Source: Zoogloea sp041908905 (GTDB taxonomy: Bacteria > Pseudomonadota > Gammaproteobacteria > Burkholderiales > Rhodocyclaceae). From it: 64,000 bases of DNA. Below the pieces are notes generated by a model. That model saw only the letters and a program-made list of their open reading frames with translations, had not been told where the DNA came from and ran no database searches. This document shows positions 39,380-49,337 of this stretch, one piece after another. The position numbers were made by a program, and so were the translations under genes. Positions within the stretch are counted from its first letter, which is position 1. Each line of letters starts with the position of its first letter. The stretch spans positions 1-64,000 of the forward strand of contig NZ_JAYREK010000004.1 of NCBI RefSeq assembly GCF_041908905.1, read 5' to 3'.

Positions 39380-41923
39380 TCAGGCGGTGGTGGCGAGCTC
39401 GGCGGCGTCGCTGCCGGCGGCGGGGCGTTCGTCGGGGCGGGCGGGGCGAATCTGGCCGCGCTCTTCCACGAAGACGATGCGTTCGTCGGCCTGGTCGCTA
39501 TTCACGAAGGAGCGGAAGCGCTTGCGCACGGCGGGGGTGGTGACGGCGGTCTTCCATTCGCACTGGTAGCTGTCCACCACGTGCCGCATCTGCGCCTCCA
39601 GCTCGGCGGCGAGGCCGAGGCTGTCGTTCACCACCACGTCCTGCAGGTAGTCGAGGCCGCCCTCCAGGTTGTCGCGCCAGGTGCTGGTGCGCTGCAGGCG
39701 GTCGGCGGTGCGTACGTAGAACATCAGGAAGCGGTCGATCAGCTGCACCAGCCGGTCCTTGTCGAGGTCGGCTGCCAGCAGCTCGGCGTGGCGCGGCTTC
39801 ATGCCGCCGTTGCCGCACACGTAGAGGTTCCAGCCCTTGTCGGTGGCGATGATGCCCACGTCCTTGCCCTGGGCCTCGGCGCACTCGCGGGTGCAGCCGG
39901 AGACGCCGAACTTGATCTTGTGGGGCGCACGCAGGCCCTTGTAGCGGTTCTCCAGCTCGACCGCGAGGCCGATGCTGTCGCCCACGCCGTAGCGGCACCA
40001 GGTGGAGCCGACGCAGCTCTTCACGGTGCGCAGGCTCTTGCCGTAGGCGTGGCCGGACTCGAAGCCGGCGGCGATCAGCTCCTCCCAGATCAGCGGCAGC
40101 TGCTCGACGCGGGCGCCGAACAGGTCGATCCGCTGGCCGCCGGTGACCTTGGTGTACAGGCCGTACTTCTTGGCCACCTGACCGACGGCGATCAGCCCGT
40201 CCGGCGTCACCTCGCCGCCCGCCATGCGCGGTACCACCGAGTAGCTGCCGTCCTTCTGGATGTTGCCCAGGAAGTAGTCGTTGCTGTCCTGCAGGCTGGC
40301 CAGGTCGTCCTTCAGCACGAAGTCGTTCCAGCACGAGGCGAAGATGCTGGCCGCCGTGGGCTTGCAGATGTCGCAGCCGAGGCCCTGGCCATGGCGGGCG
40401 AGGAGCTCGTCGAAGGTCTTGATCCGGCCGACCCGGACGAGGTGGTACAGCGCCTGGCGGGAGTGGGCGAAGTGCTCGCACAGGTGGTTGTTCACCGCCA
40501 TCCCGCGGCGGGCCATCTCGGCCTTCATCACCTGGGTGACCAGCGGTACGCAGCCGCCGCAGGTGGCGCCGGCGCGGGTACAGGCCTTGATCTCGGCGAT
40601 GGTGGTGGCGCCGCCCTCGACCGCGGCGCAGATCTGGCCCTTGCTCACGTTGTTGCACGAGCAGATCTGGGCGCCGTCGGGCAGGGCGTCCACGCCCAGG
40701 CCGGGCTTGGCCTGGCCGTCGCCCGCCGGCAGGATCAAGAATTCCGGCGCGGCGGGGGGGGCGATGCCGTTCTGGGCCATCTGCAGGAGGGTGCCGTATT
40801 CGTCGGCGTTGCCCACCAGCACCGCGCCGAGCAGGCGCTTGCCGTCGGCGCTCACCACGATCTTCTTGTAGATCTGCTTCAGCTCGTCGGTGTAGCGGAA
40901 GCTGCGGCAGCCGGGCGTCCTGCCCTGGGCGTCGCCGATGCTGGCCACATCCACGCCCATCAGCTTGAGTTTGGTGCTCATGTCGGCGCCGGCGAAGCTT
41001 GCGTCGCTCTGGCCGGCCAGGTGGCGGGCGGCCACGCGGGCCATCGCGTAGCCCGGGGCGACCAGGCCGAAGGTCTGGTCCCGCCAGGCTGCGCATTCGC
41101 CGATGGCGTAGATGTCGCGGTCGCTGGTGCGGCAGTAGTCGTCCACCGCGATGCCGCCGCGGGCGCCCACCGCCAGGGCGTTCTGGCGGGCGAGCTCGTC
41201 CCGCGGGCGGATGCCGGCGGAGAACACGATCATGTCGGCCTCCAGGTGGCTGCCGTCGGCGAACACCATGCGGTGGCGGGCGCGGGCCCCGTCGGTGATC
41301 TCCACGGTGTTGCGGCGGGTGTGCACCTGCACCCCGAGGGCTTCGATCTTGCTGCGCAGCACGCCGCCGCCGTCGTCGTCCACCTGCACCGCCATCAGGC
41401 GCGGGGCGAACTCCACCACGTGGGTCTCCAGGCCGAGGTCGCGCAGGGCCTTGGCGCATTCGAGGCCGAGCAGGCCGCCGCCCACCACCACGCCGCTCCG
41501 GGAGCGGGCGCCGCATTCGGTCATGCCTTCCAGGTCTTCGATGGTGCGATAGACGAAGCAGTCGGGGCGGTCGTTGCCGCGCACCGGCGGCACGAAGGGC
41601 ACCGAGCCGGTGGCCAGCACCAGCTTGTCGTAGGGCAGCACCTCGCCGTCGGCGGTGGTGACGGTCTTGTTGCGCCGGTCGATGGCGCTGGCGCGGGCCT
41701 TGAGGCGGAGCGAGAAACCGGTCTGCTCGAAGAAGCCCGGCGCCACCAGGGACAGGTCTTCGGCGCGCTTGCCGGCGAAGAATTCGGATAGATGCACCCG
41801 GTCGTAGGCGGGGCGGGGCTCTTCGCACAGCACGCTGACTTCGGCGTGGGCGAGCTTCAGCTGGTGGAGCTCCTCGAGGAACTTGTGGCCCACCATGCCA
41901 TGACCGACAACGATGATTTTCAT
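39380..41923 (-). CDS. nirB: Nitrite reductase (NADH) large subunit
   Basis: An 847-residue siroheme enzyme that reduces nitrite to ammonium with NADH. The N-terminal half has FAD and NADH sites (VVGHGMVGHKFLEEL, GLLGLECAKAL); a [2Fe-2S] BFD-like domain follows (CSCNNVSKGQI, CGGC); the C-terminal half has the nitrite/sulfite reductase repeats with siroheme/4Fe-4S Cys ligands in VGSTWCRYGV and SGCTRECAEA. I use the ATG at 41923 since the FAD fold begins there; 12 more codons are open upstream. A sigma54-type promoter and structured leader lie upstream, fitting nitrogen-regulated assimilation. Confidence 0.96.
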   Translation of the reverse strand: MKIIVVGHGMVGHKFLEELHQLKLAHAEVSVLCEEPRPAYDRVHLSEFFAGKRAEDLSLVAPGFFEQTGFSLRLKARASAIDRRNKTVTTADGEVLPYDKLVLATGSVPFVPPVRGNDRPDCFVYRTIEDLEGMTECGARSRSGVVVGGGLLGLECAKALRDLGLETHVVEFAPRLMAVQVDDDGGGVLRSKIEALGVQVHTRRNTVEITDGARARHRMVFADGSHLEADMIVFSAGIRPRDELARQNALAVGARGGIAVDDYCRTSDRDIYAIGECAAWRDQTFGLVAPGYAMARVAARHLAGQSDASFAGADMSTKLKLMGVDVASIGDAQGRTPGCRSFRYTDELKQIYKKIVVSADGKRLLGAVLVGNADEYGTLLQMAQNGIAPPAAPEFLILPAGDGQAKPGLGVDALPDGAQICSCNNVSKGQICAAVEGGATTIAEIKACTRAGATCGGCVPLVTQVMKAEMARRGMAVNNHLCEHFAHSRQALYHLVRVGRIKTFDELLARHGQGLGCDICKPTAASIFASCWNDFVLKDDLASLQDSNDYFLGNIQKDGSYSVVPRMAGGEVTPDGLIAVGQVAKKYGLYTKVTGGQRIDLFGARVEQLPLIWEELIAAGFESGHAYGKSLRTVKSCVGSTWCRYGVGDSIGLAVELENRYKGLRAPHKIKFGVSGCTRECAEAQGKDVGIIATDKGWNLYVCGNGGMKPRHAELLAADLDKDRLVQLIDRFLMFYVRTADRLQRTSTWRDNLEGGLDYLQDVVVNDSLGLAAELEAQMRHVVDSYQCEWKTAVTTPAVRKRFRSFVNSDQADERIVFVEERGQIRPARPDERPAAGSDAAELATTA

Positions 41924-42046
41924 GGGGAAATCCTGCACGTCCGGCCCCCCGGCGGGCATGCGGGGTCAGGGCGCCTGGCTCACCGGGGTGAGCGACGCGG
42001 CTGACCGGGCCCCCGCGGAACGCGGATCAAGGTCGGGTTGGAACTG

Positions 42047-42101
42047 GCGAGCGTCGCGCGCTGACGCATCTTGCTCGCACCGGTCCCGCCGTCGTTGGCG
42101 G
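42047..42101 (-). promoter_or_regulatory. Structured nirB leader with ANTAR-like hairpin
   Basis: On the minus strand CCGCC-AACGAC-GGCGG (42101-42086) is a 5-bp stem with a six-base loop having A at position 1 and G at position 4, the loop rule for ANTAR antiterminator targets such as NasR/NasT. A second stem GCGAGC / GCTCGC (42078-42047) follows eight bases later but lacks a clear six-base A1/G4 loop. No ANTAR protein gene is in the window. The reading is tentative. Confidence 0.35.
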
Positions 42102-42147
42102 AGGCAGCGGGCCCGCGGCGGCATTGCCGTCGGGCCCAGGCAATCAA

Positions 42148-42164
42148 TAGCAGGGTTCATGCCA
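42148..42164 (-). promoter_or_regulatory. Sigma54-type promoter of nirB operon
   Basis: TGGCATGAACCCTGCTA on the minus strand has the invariant GG (-24) and GC (-12) exactly ten bases apart, and matches TGGCA-N-..-TGC well. Transcription would begin near 42137, giving a leader of about 214 bases. This points to NtrC-type nitrogen control. Confidence 0.6.
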
Positions 42165-42310
42165 GCCGCCCAGGCCCCGATCCGGCGGGGTTTTTCGGGG
42201 GCTGCGGCCGTGGGGAAGGGGGGCGGAAGCACCATCGCGGTGCGCGCTGCGCCATCGTGGCGCGCGGGTGGGCGAGGTGTGCCCGGTCGGGATGCGGGCC
42301 CCGGGGCGTC

Positions 42311-43402
42311 TCAGGCGGGGGTGTTCTCGCCGGCGGTCAGGTTGCGGGTGTCGGCCTTGGGCGGGAACAGCGCCTTGTGGGCGAGGTGGTAGGCGAGCAG
42401 ATGGGGGGGCATGCGCAGCCAGTGGGCGCGGATGTAGAGCGCCTTGCGGGCGATGCCCCGCAGGCCGTCGGCGGCGCTGGGGTGCTGGGTTTCGAGGGCC
42501 CGCAGGTAGATCGCGTCGAGCAGGCCCTGGCGCGGCCCGCCGGCCTGGCCGCCGAGCCCGGCGGACAGCGGCGCCGGCACCGGCGTGCCGAGCAGACGCT
42601 GGCTGTAGCGCAGCGCGAGGTGCAGCGGCCCGTCGAGCTGGAGCTGTGCCGCGCGCCGGGCGAGGGCGTCCCAGCCGGCGGGGCCGTCGAGCAGGCGGAG
42701 CAGGGCGTCGAGGTCGGTGAGGTCGCGCAGCAGGTTGTCGGGCTCGCCCTCGTGGAAGAGGTGCGAGGCGCTGTGCAGGATCAGGTCGGGCAGGGCCAGG
42801 GTGCGCACGCCAGGCAGGCCGGGGATCTCGACGCTGGCCTCGATGAGCAGGCCGGCGTCGGGCTTGAGGCGCGAGGTGGGCGGCAGGATGGTGTGGTGCA
42901 CGTCGAGGGCGGTGCCCCGGAAGATGTGCTGCATGGCCGGCAGCTCATGCATCCAGCGCCGGTAGTAGCGCTGGTCGTAGGCGTCGAGGGCGGTGGACTG
43001 CCAGCCGGTGAGTTGCAGCGCCGATTCGGCGTCGTCCAGGCGGGCGCGGGGCACCAGGATGTCCACGTCGGCAAACACCCGCCCCGCCGCCGCCGGCAGG
43101 CCCGCGGCCACGTAGGCGGCGCCCTTGAGGAGGATCACCGGCAGGCCGATCGCGGCCAGGCTGTCGCGCAGGTGGCCCACTTCGCGGCGGATCGAGTGGT
43201 GCTGCTGCTCGGCCATGATCGCGCCGGCGAGCAGGTGGTTGCGGGCCCGCTCCGGCACCGGAATGCCGGCGGCCTCGAGGCGCAGATGGAGGCGGCCGAG
43301 GAGGTTGGCGTGGCGGCACTGGCGGACCAGCAGGTCCCACTCGGCCGGGCTGAGGTGGCGGGCTGCCTCGATGTCGCGCAGCACGCGCAGCAGCAGGCTC
43401 AT
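42311..43402 (-). CDS. Nucleotidyltransferase-family protein of HPr-rel-A cluster
   Basis: A 363-residue protein of the uncharacterised nucleotidyltransferase family found in polysaccharide and peptide-modification loci. The catalytic-type region reads LPVILLKGAAYVAAGL and then the acidic pair in GRVFADVDILVPRARL; DVHHTI gives a third acidic site. Its start overlaps the HprK-like stop by four bases. It is probably part of a peptide or surface-molecule modification unit with that kinase and the PqqD-like protein; the reaction is unknown. Confidence 0.8.
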   Translation of the reverse strand: MSLLLRVLRDIEAARHLSPAEWDLLVRQCRHANLLGRLHLRLEAAGIPVPERARNHLLAGAIMAEQQHHSIRREVGHLRDSLAAIGLPVILLKGAAYVAAGLPAAAGRVFADVDILVPRARLDDAESALQLTGWQSTALDAYDQRYYRRWMHELPAMQHIFRGTALDVHHTILPPTSRLKPDAGLLIEASVEIPGLPGVRTLALPDLILHSASHLFHEGEPDNLLRDLTDLDALLRLLDGPAGWDALARRAAQLQLDGPLHLALRYSQRLLGTPVPAPLSAGLGGQAGGPRQGLLDAIYLRALETQHPSAADGLRGIARKALYIRAHWLRMPPHLLAYHLAHKALFPPKADTRNLTAGENTPA

Positions 43403-44322
43403 GCGTCGCCCCCGGCGTCGCGGGCCAGGCGGTCGAAGACGGCAATGGCGTCGTCGAGGCGGCTGTATTCGAAGTTGTAGCTGCGGCAGTCGTCCACCAG
43501 CCGGCCGACCGCGGCAAAGCCGTGGGTGCCGAGGATGTGGTAGTTCATGGCGTTGTCGGCGATCTGCAGGAAGGCGGCGCCGCTGCCCATGGGCGCGAGG
43601 CGCGCGTCGGCGCCGGCCCGGTAGCGGGGCAGGATCATCCAGGTCGGGCGGGCCGGCGTGGCCACGTCGCGCACGCTGGCCTCGCTCGGGGCCATCAGCG
43701 CCACCGTGCCCTTGGTGGTGTCGTGCACCGGGCGGGTCAGGAAGGCCTCGGGGGCGTAGGCACGGATGATGTCGATGGAGGCGTTCTTGAGGTTCACCGG
43801 CCGGGCCAGGCCCATGACTTCGCCGGTGTCGAGGCGGATCAGCGTGAGCTCGTCCGACAGCAGGCGCCAGCCCCGGTTGACCAGCGCGGCGCACAGGGTG
43901 CTCTTGCCGGAGCCCGGTGGGGCCGGGAGGATGGCGGCGCGGTTGCCGCGGGCGACGCAGGCGGCGTGGATCACCAGGATGTGGTGGCTGTAGGCGGTGA
44001 TGCACCAGTTGAGGCCCCATTCGAGCATCGCCAGCGCCTGGTTGCGGGGCAGGGGGGTGAAGGGCTCGACGCCGTCCACCGAGAACACTGCCTGGGGGCG
44101 CAGCCAGCGGCGCAGGCCCCGCCCCGGCCCCACGCCGACGTGGAAGTCGACGAACGCGTCGGGGGCGACCAGCGGGTGATGGGCGTACAGGCGCGCGAGC
44201 TCGTCGGCGATCTCGGGGATGCCGCTCTGCAGGCGGCAGTTGAACGGGCCCGCGGCCAGGCGGATGCCGTCGCCGCCTAGCCGGGCCAGCAGGTCGGCCG
44301 GGGACAGGTCACGGATTCTCAA
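43399..44322 (-). CDS. HprK-related kinase A
   Basis: A 307-residue relative of HPr kinase/phosphorylase. The P-loop is APPGSGKSTLCAAL (about 135-148), followed by LLSDELTLIRLDTGE with the Asp that in HprK aligns with the catalytic base, and IHAACVARGNRAAIL before it. No HPr or PTS gene is close. The family (HprK-rel-A) is known from gene sets with a PqqD-like chaperone and nucleotidyltransferase, as here; the substrate is unknown. It overlaps both neighbours. Confidence 0.88.
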   Translation of the reverse strand: MRIRDLSPADLLARLGGDGIRLAAGPFNCRLQSGIPEIADELARLYAHHPLVAPDAFVDFHVGVGPGRGLRRWLRPQAVFSVDGVEPFTPLPRNQALAMLEWGLNWCITAYSHHILVIHAACVARGNRAAILPAPPGSGKSTLCAALVNRGWRLLSDELTLIRLDTGEVMGLARPVNLKNASIDIIRAYAPEAFLTRPVHDTTKGTVALMAPSEASVRDVATPARPTWMILPRYRAGADARLAPMGSGAAFLQIADNAMNYHILGTHGFAAVGRLVDDCRSYNFEYSRLDDAIAVFDRLARDAGGDA

Positions 44323-44641
44323 GGGGGGCGGGCTGGATCAGGCGGGCGGCGGTGAGGGCTTCGAGGGCGGCGCCCACCAGCACGTGGGCCTCGGCTGCGG
44401 TGGCCTCGGGCTCCTCGCGCAGGACCGCGGCGATGAGCGCGTCGATGTCCTGGGCGCGGCCGCTCGCGACCAGTTCATCCAGCACGAAGCGGGCGATGGG
44501 GGTGAGGAGGAGGGTCTGGCCGGCGACCGGGTCGAAGCGGACCCAGCCTTCGTCGACTTCTTTCCAGAGAATGGCATCGGGCCCGCCGGTGTTGGACTGG
44601 CGGGCCCGAAAAAGGCTGGCGGATGCGCTGGTCGTGCTCAC
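44309..44641 (-). CDS. PqqD-like peptide chaperone of HPr-rel-A system
   Basis: A 110-residue winged-helix PqqD-like protein (RFDPVAGQTLLLTPIARFVLDEL, then a C-terminal helix pair ALEALTAARLI). PqqD-type proteins bind a precursor peptide and present it to a modifying enzyme. It overlaps the HprK-like start by 14 bases and follows the putative precursor gene by 19 bases, so the order precursor-chaperone-kinase-transferase forms one transcript. Confidence 0.85.
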   Translation of the reverse strand: MSTTSASASLFRARQSNTGGPDAILWKEVDEGWVRFDPVAGQTLLLTPIARFVLDELVASGRAQDIDALIAAVLREEPEATAAEAHVLVGAALEALTAARLIQPAPLENP

Positions 44642-44660
44642 TGCCGCAGCGGTGGGGCGA

Positions 44661-45236
44661 TCAGAAGATCAGGCCAAGCAGGTAGTCGAAGTACTTTGCG
44701 ACTTCGGTCTGGTGCCAGGTGGTGCTTTCGTTCTTGTAGCCGAGGGACGCGTAGCCGCCACCCTGGACGCCGTCGGTCCATAGGGCCTTGATGACGGCGG
44801 GGCCGGGAGGGCCGTAGCTGAAGGAACCCAGGAACACCGCGGCAGCCTTGGCGTTGAGGGGGTTGGCGGTGTCGCCGAGGGCTTCGCCGAGCGTGAAGGT
44901 GTCGGCCTGCCCCAGGGCGTTGGCGCCGAGGGCGGTCTTGAAGACGGTGTCGGGGGTGATCCCGGACGGCCACGTGGAGGGGTTCTTGATCCAGTCGGTG
45001 GGGCCGGGGAAGGGGCTGCTGCAGTTCTTGCCGCCCGTGGCGCTCAGGTTGCCCGACACGGAGAAGCCCGACGGGTGCTTGCAGTTGCCCGCCAGGACCG
45101 GGGTGCTCTTCAGGGCGAGCAGCACCGGGGCGCCGGCGATGCCTGCCTGGATCAGCTTGCGGCGGCCCTTGCGGGGGGCCGCGTTGATGTCGGTCGGCGT
45201 GTGCTTCGCCGGTGCCTCGGGGTGTGTCTGATTCAT
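44661..45236 (-). CDS. Putative exported substrate protein of the HPr-rel-A cluster
   Basis: A 191-residue protein with an N-terminal charged region (RKGRRKLIQAG), a hydrophobic stretch (IAGAPVLLALKSTPVLA) and a mature-like part starting GNCKHPSGFSVSGNLSATGGKNC. The RKGRRKLI-plus-hydrophobic start resembles an export signal of Tat or similar type, though without a strict RR motif. GAGG lies before the ATG at 45236, while ATGs at 45248 and 45281 are also in frame. As first gene before the PqqD-like chaperone it is the best candidate for the modified substrate. No named family was recognised. Confidence 0.65.
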   Translation of the reverse strand: MNQTHPEAPAKHTPTDINAAPRKGRRKLIQAGIAGAPVLLALKSTPVLAGNCKHPSGFSVSGNLSATGGKNCSSPFPGPTDWIKNPSTWPSGITPDTVFKTALGANALGQADTFTLGEALGDTANPLNAKAAAVFLGSFSYGPPGPAVIKALWTDGVQGGGYASLGYKNESTTWHQTEVAKYFDYLLGLIF

Positions 45237-45282
45237 CTCGAGCCTCATTCGCGTGCCGCCGGTCGGCGACGTATTTTCCAAT

Positions 45283-45288
45283 ATTCTA
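45283..45288 (-). promoter_or_regulatory. Putative -10 box for HPr-rel-A cluster
   Basis: TAGAAT on the minus strand, 46 bases before the start at 45236, in an AT-rich patch (45275-45400) that stands out in this GC-rich window. No clear -35. Confidence 0.35.
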
Positions 45289-45446
45289 GGCGGATTCTTG
45301 TTTTCGGATCGTGAAAGACATCCGCTTTTTAGTCAAACATGATTAAGCAATAATCGCGCCTGTCTATGCGCATTCTTAATGCTTTGATTTTAAAGGGATA
45401 TCTGGGGGTGTGGGGCGGGGCGCGGATGCGCCAGGGCTTTTGTGTC

Positions 45447-45468
45447 AAAAAAACCGACACTTCGCCGG
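45447..45468 (-). terminator. Terminator after the Ser/Thr kinase gene
   Basis: On the minus strand CCGGC-GAAGT-GTCGG is followed by seven T. The stem is short (five pairs, one G-U). Confidence 0.6.
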
Positions 45469-45480
45469 GGCGCCGCCCGT

Positions 45481-46761
45481 TCAGACGCTGGCGATGCGGC
45501 TGTTGGCCACCGACAGGCGGGTGGCCAAGACTTCGAGGAAGCCCTTGTAGAAATGCATCTGGCACACCGCCGAGGCGCGCAGCAGCGCGGGGGCGCGGAT
45601 GGTCAGGATGCGGGCCGGGGTGAGGGTCTCGACGGAGGAGGTGCGGGCGCCGCGGCCGGCGGCGAACAGGGCCATCTCGCCGAAGCAGTCGCCGGCCGAC
45701 AGGGTGTCGAGCAGGTGATCCTGCTTGAGCACCCGCAGCTCGCCCTCGACGAGCACGCAGAAGTAGTTGCCCGGCTCGCCCTCCTGCATCACGACGGTGC
45801 CGGCCTCGAGGCTGCGCCATTCGGCGAGGCGGACGATCTCCCAGATCTCCACGTCGCTGAACTCGCGGAAGAAGCGGAAGGCGCGCAGGCGCTCGAACTT
45901 CTCGCTCTCGGGCAGCTCGCTGCGGTCGGGGGCGAGCTTGCGGTTGCGGTAGGCCTGGGCGAGGTCGTGGGAGAACTCCATCCAGGTGGCGTAGCGCTGG
46001 TCGAGGTCGCGCTGCATCGCGCGGCCCACGATGGCGTCGAGCTCGGGGGGGATCTCCGGCCGCAGGCTGGAGGGCGGCGGGGCGACGTGGTGGGCGATCT
46101 GGTAGATCAGGCTGGCGTTGTTGCCGGCCTCGAAGGGGCGCTGCCCGGTGAGCAGCTCGTACATCACGACGCCGAGGGAGTAGATGTCGGTGCGGTGGTC
46201 GACGGGCAGCTCGCGCACCTGCTCGGGCGACATGTAGGCCGGCGAGCCGAGCTGGGTGCCCTGGGTGGTCTCGCTGGCGGTGAAGATGGCCGCGCCGAAG
46301 TCGGAGATTTTTATGTCCTGGCCGGTGGGCGAGACGAGCAGGATGTTGGCCGGCTTGATGTCCCGGTGGGTGACGCCCTGCAGGTAGGCGTAGTCGAGGG
46401 CCCGGGTGCACTTGAAGACGATCTCCACCAGGCGCTCGAAGGACAGCAGGTTGTCGGGCGTGGTGAAGGCTTCGAGGGTGCCACCGGGCACGTATTCCAT
46501 CACCACGTAGGCGTCGCGGTCGTCGATCACCGCGTCGTGGATCTGGGCGATGTGCGGGTGCTGCAGCTTGCCGGCGAGGGCCGCCTCGTTGAGCAGCAGG
46601 TGGTGGTAGAGGGTGGTGTGGTCGGTGATGCGCAGCAGCTCGGGGTGGAGGCGCTTGATGGCGACCTCCGCCTGGGCGAAAGGATCGTAGCCGAGATAGA
46701 CGGTGCTGGTGGCGCCTTCGCCCAGCTTGCGCCTGATTTCGTACTTGCCGATCCTTTCCAT
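45481..46761 (-). CDS. Ser/Thr protein kinase with cyclic-nucleotide-binding domain
   Basis: A 426-residue soluble kinase. The kinase domain (about 7-275) has GEGATSTVYLG, the Lys in VAIKRLH, catalytic HRDIKPANIL and SDFGAA, and SPAYMSPEQ, all intact. The C-terminal domain (about 300-410) is a cNMP-binding fold with the phosphate-cassette-like GDCFGEMALFAAGRGARTSS, so cyclic nucleotide may gate the kinase. It starts ten bases after argH, and an argH-kinase operon is likely. Its target is unknown. Confidence 0.92.
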   Translation of the reverse strand: MERIGKYEIRRKLGEGATSTVYLGYDPFAQAEVAIKRLHPELLRITDHTTLYHHLLLNEAALAGKLQHPHIAQIHDAVIDDRDAYVVMEYVPGGTLEAFTTPDNLLSFERLVEIVFKCTRALDYAYLQGVTHRDIKPANILLVSPTGQDIKISDFGAAIFTASETTQGTQLGSPAYMSPEQVRELPVDHRTDIYSLGVVMYELLTGQRPFEAGNNASLIYQIAHHVAPPPSSLRPEIPPELDAIVGRAMQRDLDQRYATWMEFSHDLAQAYRNRKLAPDRSELPESEKFERLRAFRFFREFSDVEIWEIVRLAEWRSLEAGTVVMQEGEPGNYFCVLVEGELRVLKQDHLLDTLSAGDCFGEMALFAAGRGARTSSVETLTPARILTIRAPALLRASAVCQMHFYKGFLEVLATRLSVANSRIASV

Positions 46762-46771
46762 GCCGCGTCCC

Positions 46772-48229
<1,458 letters not shown>

Positions 48230-48308
48230 GTTGACTAATGCCTTGTGCGATGAGGGAGCGGGCCGGAGAATCGCGCGGATACAGGATCTTGGCCCAATGT
48301 CTTGACTC

Positions 48309-49337
48309 ATGATTATAAAGCAAACCCCGCCGCTCGCCGGGGCGGAGGCGGCGGCGCGGGCGGTGCCGGATTTTCGTAACCTGGGCGTCGTGCTGCGCAT
48401 CCTGCTGCTCGTCAATGGCCTGGCGGTGGTGGCGGTGCTGCTGCGCAACCAGGTGCTGTCCCAGCTGGTCGGCGAGCTGTTGGACATGGCGATGCGGGTG
48501 GAATTCCCGCTGATCCTGTCGGTGGCCGTGCTGTTCCTGATCCAGCCCGGGCTGGCCCGGCTGCCGGTGGTGGCGGGCTGGCTCCTGGCGGGGGGCGTGG
48601 TGCTCGGCGCGACGCTCTTCAGCCACGTCCTGCTCGCCCCCGCCGACGACGGTCTGCCGCGGGCGCTGTTCTGGGCCGCGGTGGCGACGCTGGGCGTTGC
48701 AGCCTATTTTCGCCAGCATGTCGCGGCCCATGTGCCCGCGCTGGCCGAGGCGCGCCTGCTGGCCTTGACGGCGCGGATCCGCCCGCACTTCCTGTTCAAC
48801 AGCCTGAACGGCGTGCTCGGCGTGCTGCGCGCCAACCCGCGCCGCGCCGAGGAGGCCCTGGAAGAGCTGGCCGACCTGTTCCGCGCCCTGATGAAGGACA
48901 ACCGCGAGCTGGTGCCGCTCGCCGACGAGATCGCCCTGTGCGAGCGTTACCTCAGCCTCGAGGGCCTGCGCCTGGGCGAGCGCCTGCAGGTGGCCTGGCA
49001 GCGCGACGCCCGGGCCGATGCGGCGCGGGTGCCGCCCTTCCTGCTCCAGCCGCTGGTGGAGAACGCCGTCTTCCACGGCATCGAGCCCGGGGTCGGGCCG
49101 GGAACGGTTTCGATTACCATCGCGCGGCGCGGGCCGGCGGTGCACATCGAGATCGCCAACCCGCTGCCAGACCCCGGCATCCAGCAACCGGGCAATCGCA
49201 TGGCCCTCGACAACATTCGCGAGCGACTGATGCTGTTCTACGACCTTGAAGCCACCCTCGACACCGAGCAGGGCCCCGACGCCTACCGGGTCCGTATCGT
49301 CCTGCCCTTCCGCGACGGCGGGGGAGGGCGCCCATGA
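48309..49337 (+). CDS. algZ: LytS/AlgZ-type sensor histidine kinase
   Basis: A 342-residue membrane kinase of the LytS/AlgZ (FimS) class. Four hydrophobic segments lie between residues 25 and 135, then the phosphoacceptor H160 in RIRPHFLFNSLNGVLG and a HATPase with LVENAVFHGI and MALDNIRERL. These kinases partner LytTR regulators; the AlgR-like gene overlaps its stop by four bases. In pseudomonads AlgZ/AlgR governs pili, exopolysaccharide and virulence. No SD is evident before the ATG. Confidence 0.9.
   Translation: MIIKQTPPLAGAEAAARAVPDFRNLGVVLRILLLVNGLAVVAVLLRNQVLSQLVGELLDMAMRVEFPLILSVAVLFLIQPGLARLPVVAGWLLAGGVVLGATLFSHVLLAPADDGLPRALFWAAVATLGVAAYFRQHVAAHVPALAEARLLALTARIRPHFLFNSLNGVLGVLRANPRRAEEALEELADLFRALMKDNRELVPLADEIALCERYLSLEGLRLGERLQVAWQRDARADAARVPPFLLQPLVENAVFHGIEPGVGPGTVSITIARRGPAVHIEIANPLPDPGIQQPGNRMALDNIRERLMLFYDLEATLDTEQGPDAYRVRIVLPFRDGGGGRP
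48311..48316 (-). promoter_or_regulatory. Putative -10 box of argH
   Basis: TATAAT on the minus strand, 82 bases before the argH ATG and overlapping the first codons of algZ. The -35 is weak. Confidence 0.4.

Larger units (their letters stand above)
41924..42310. other. Intergenic region between nirB and the HPr-rel-A cluster
   Basis: 387 bases without a supported gene. It contains a sigma54-type promoter for nirB (42148-42164), a leader of about 200 bases with two hairpins (42047-42101), and near 42220-42270 an inverted repeat around GCGCGCCACGATGGCGC downstream of the nucleotidyltransferase gene. No T-rich terminator is visible. Confidence 0.6.
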
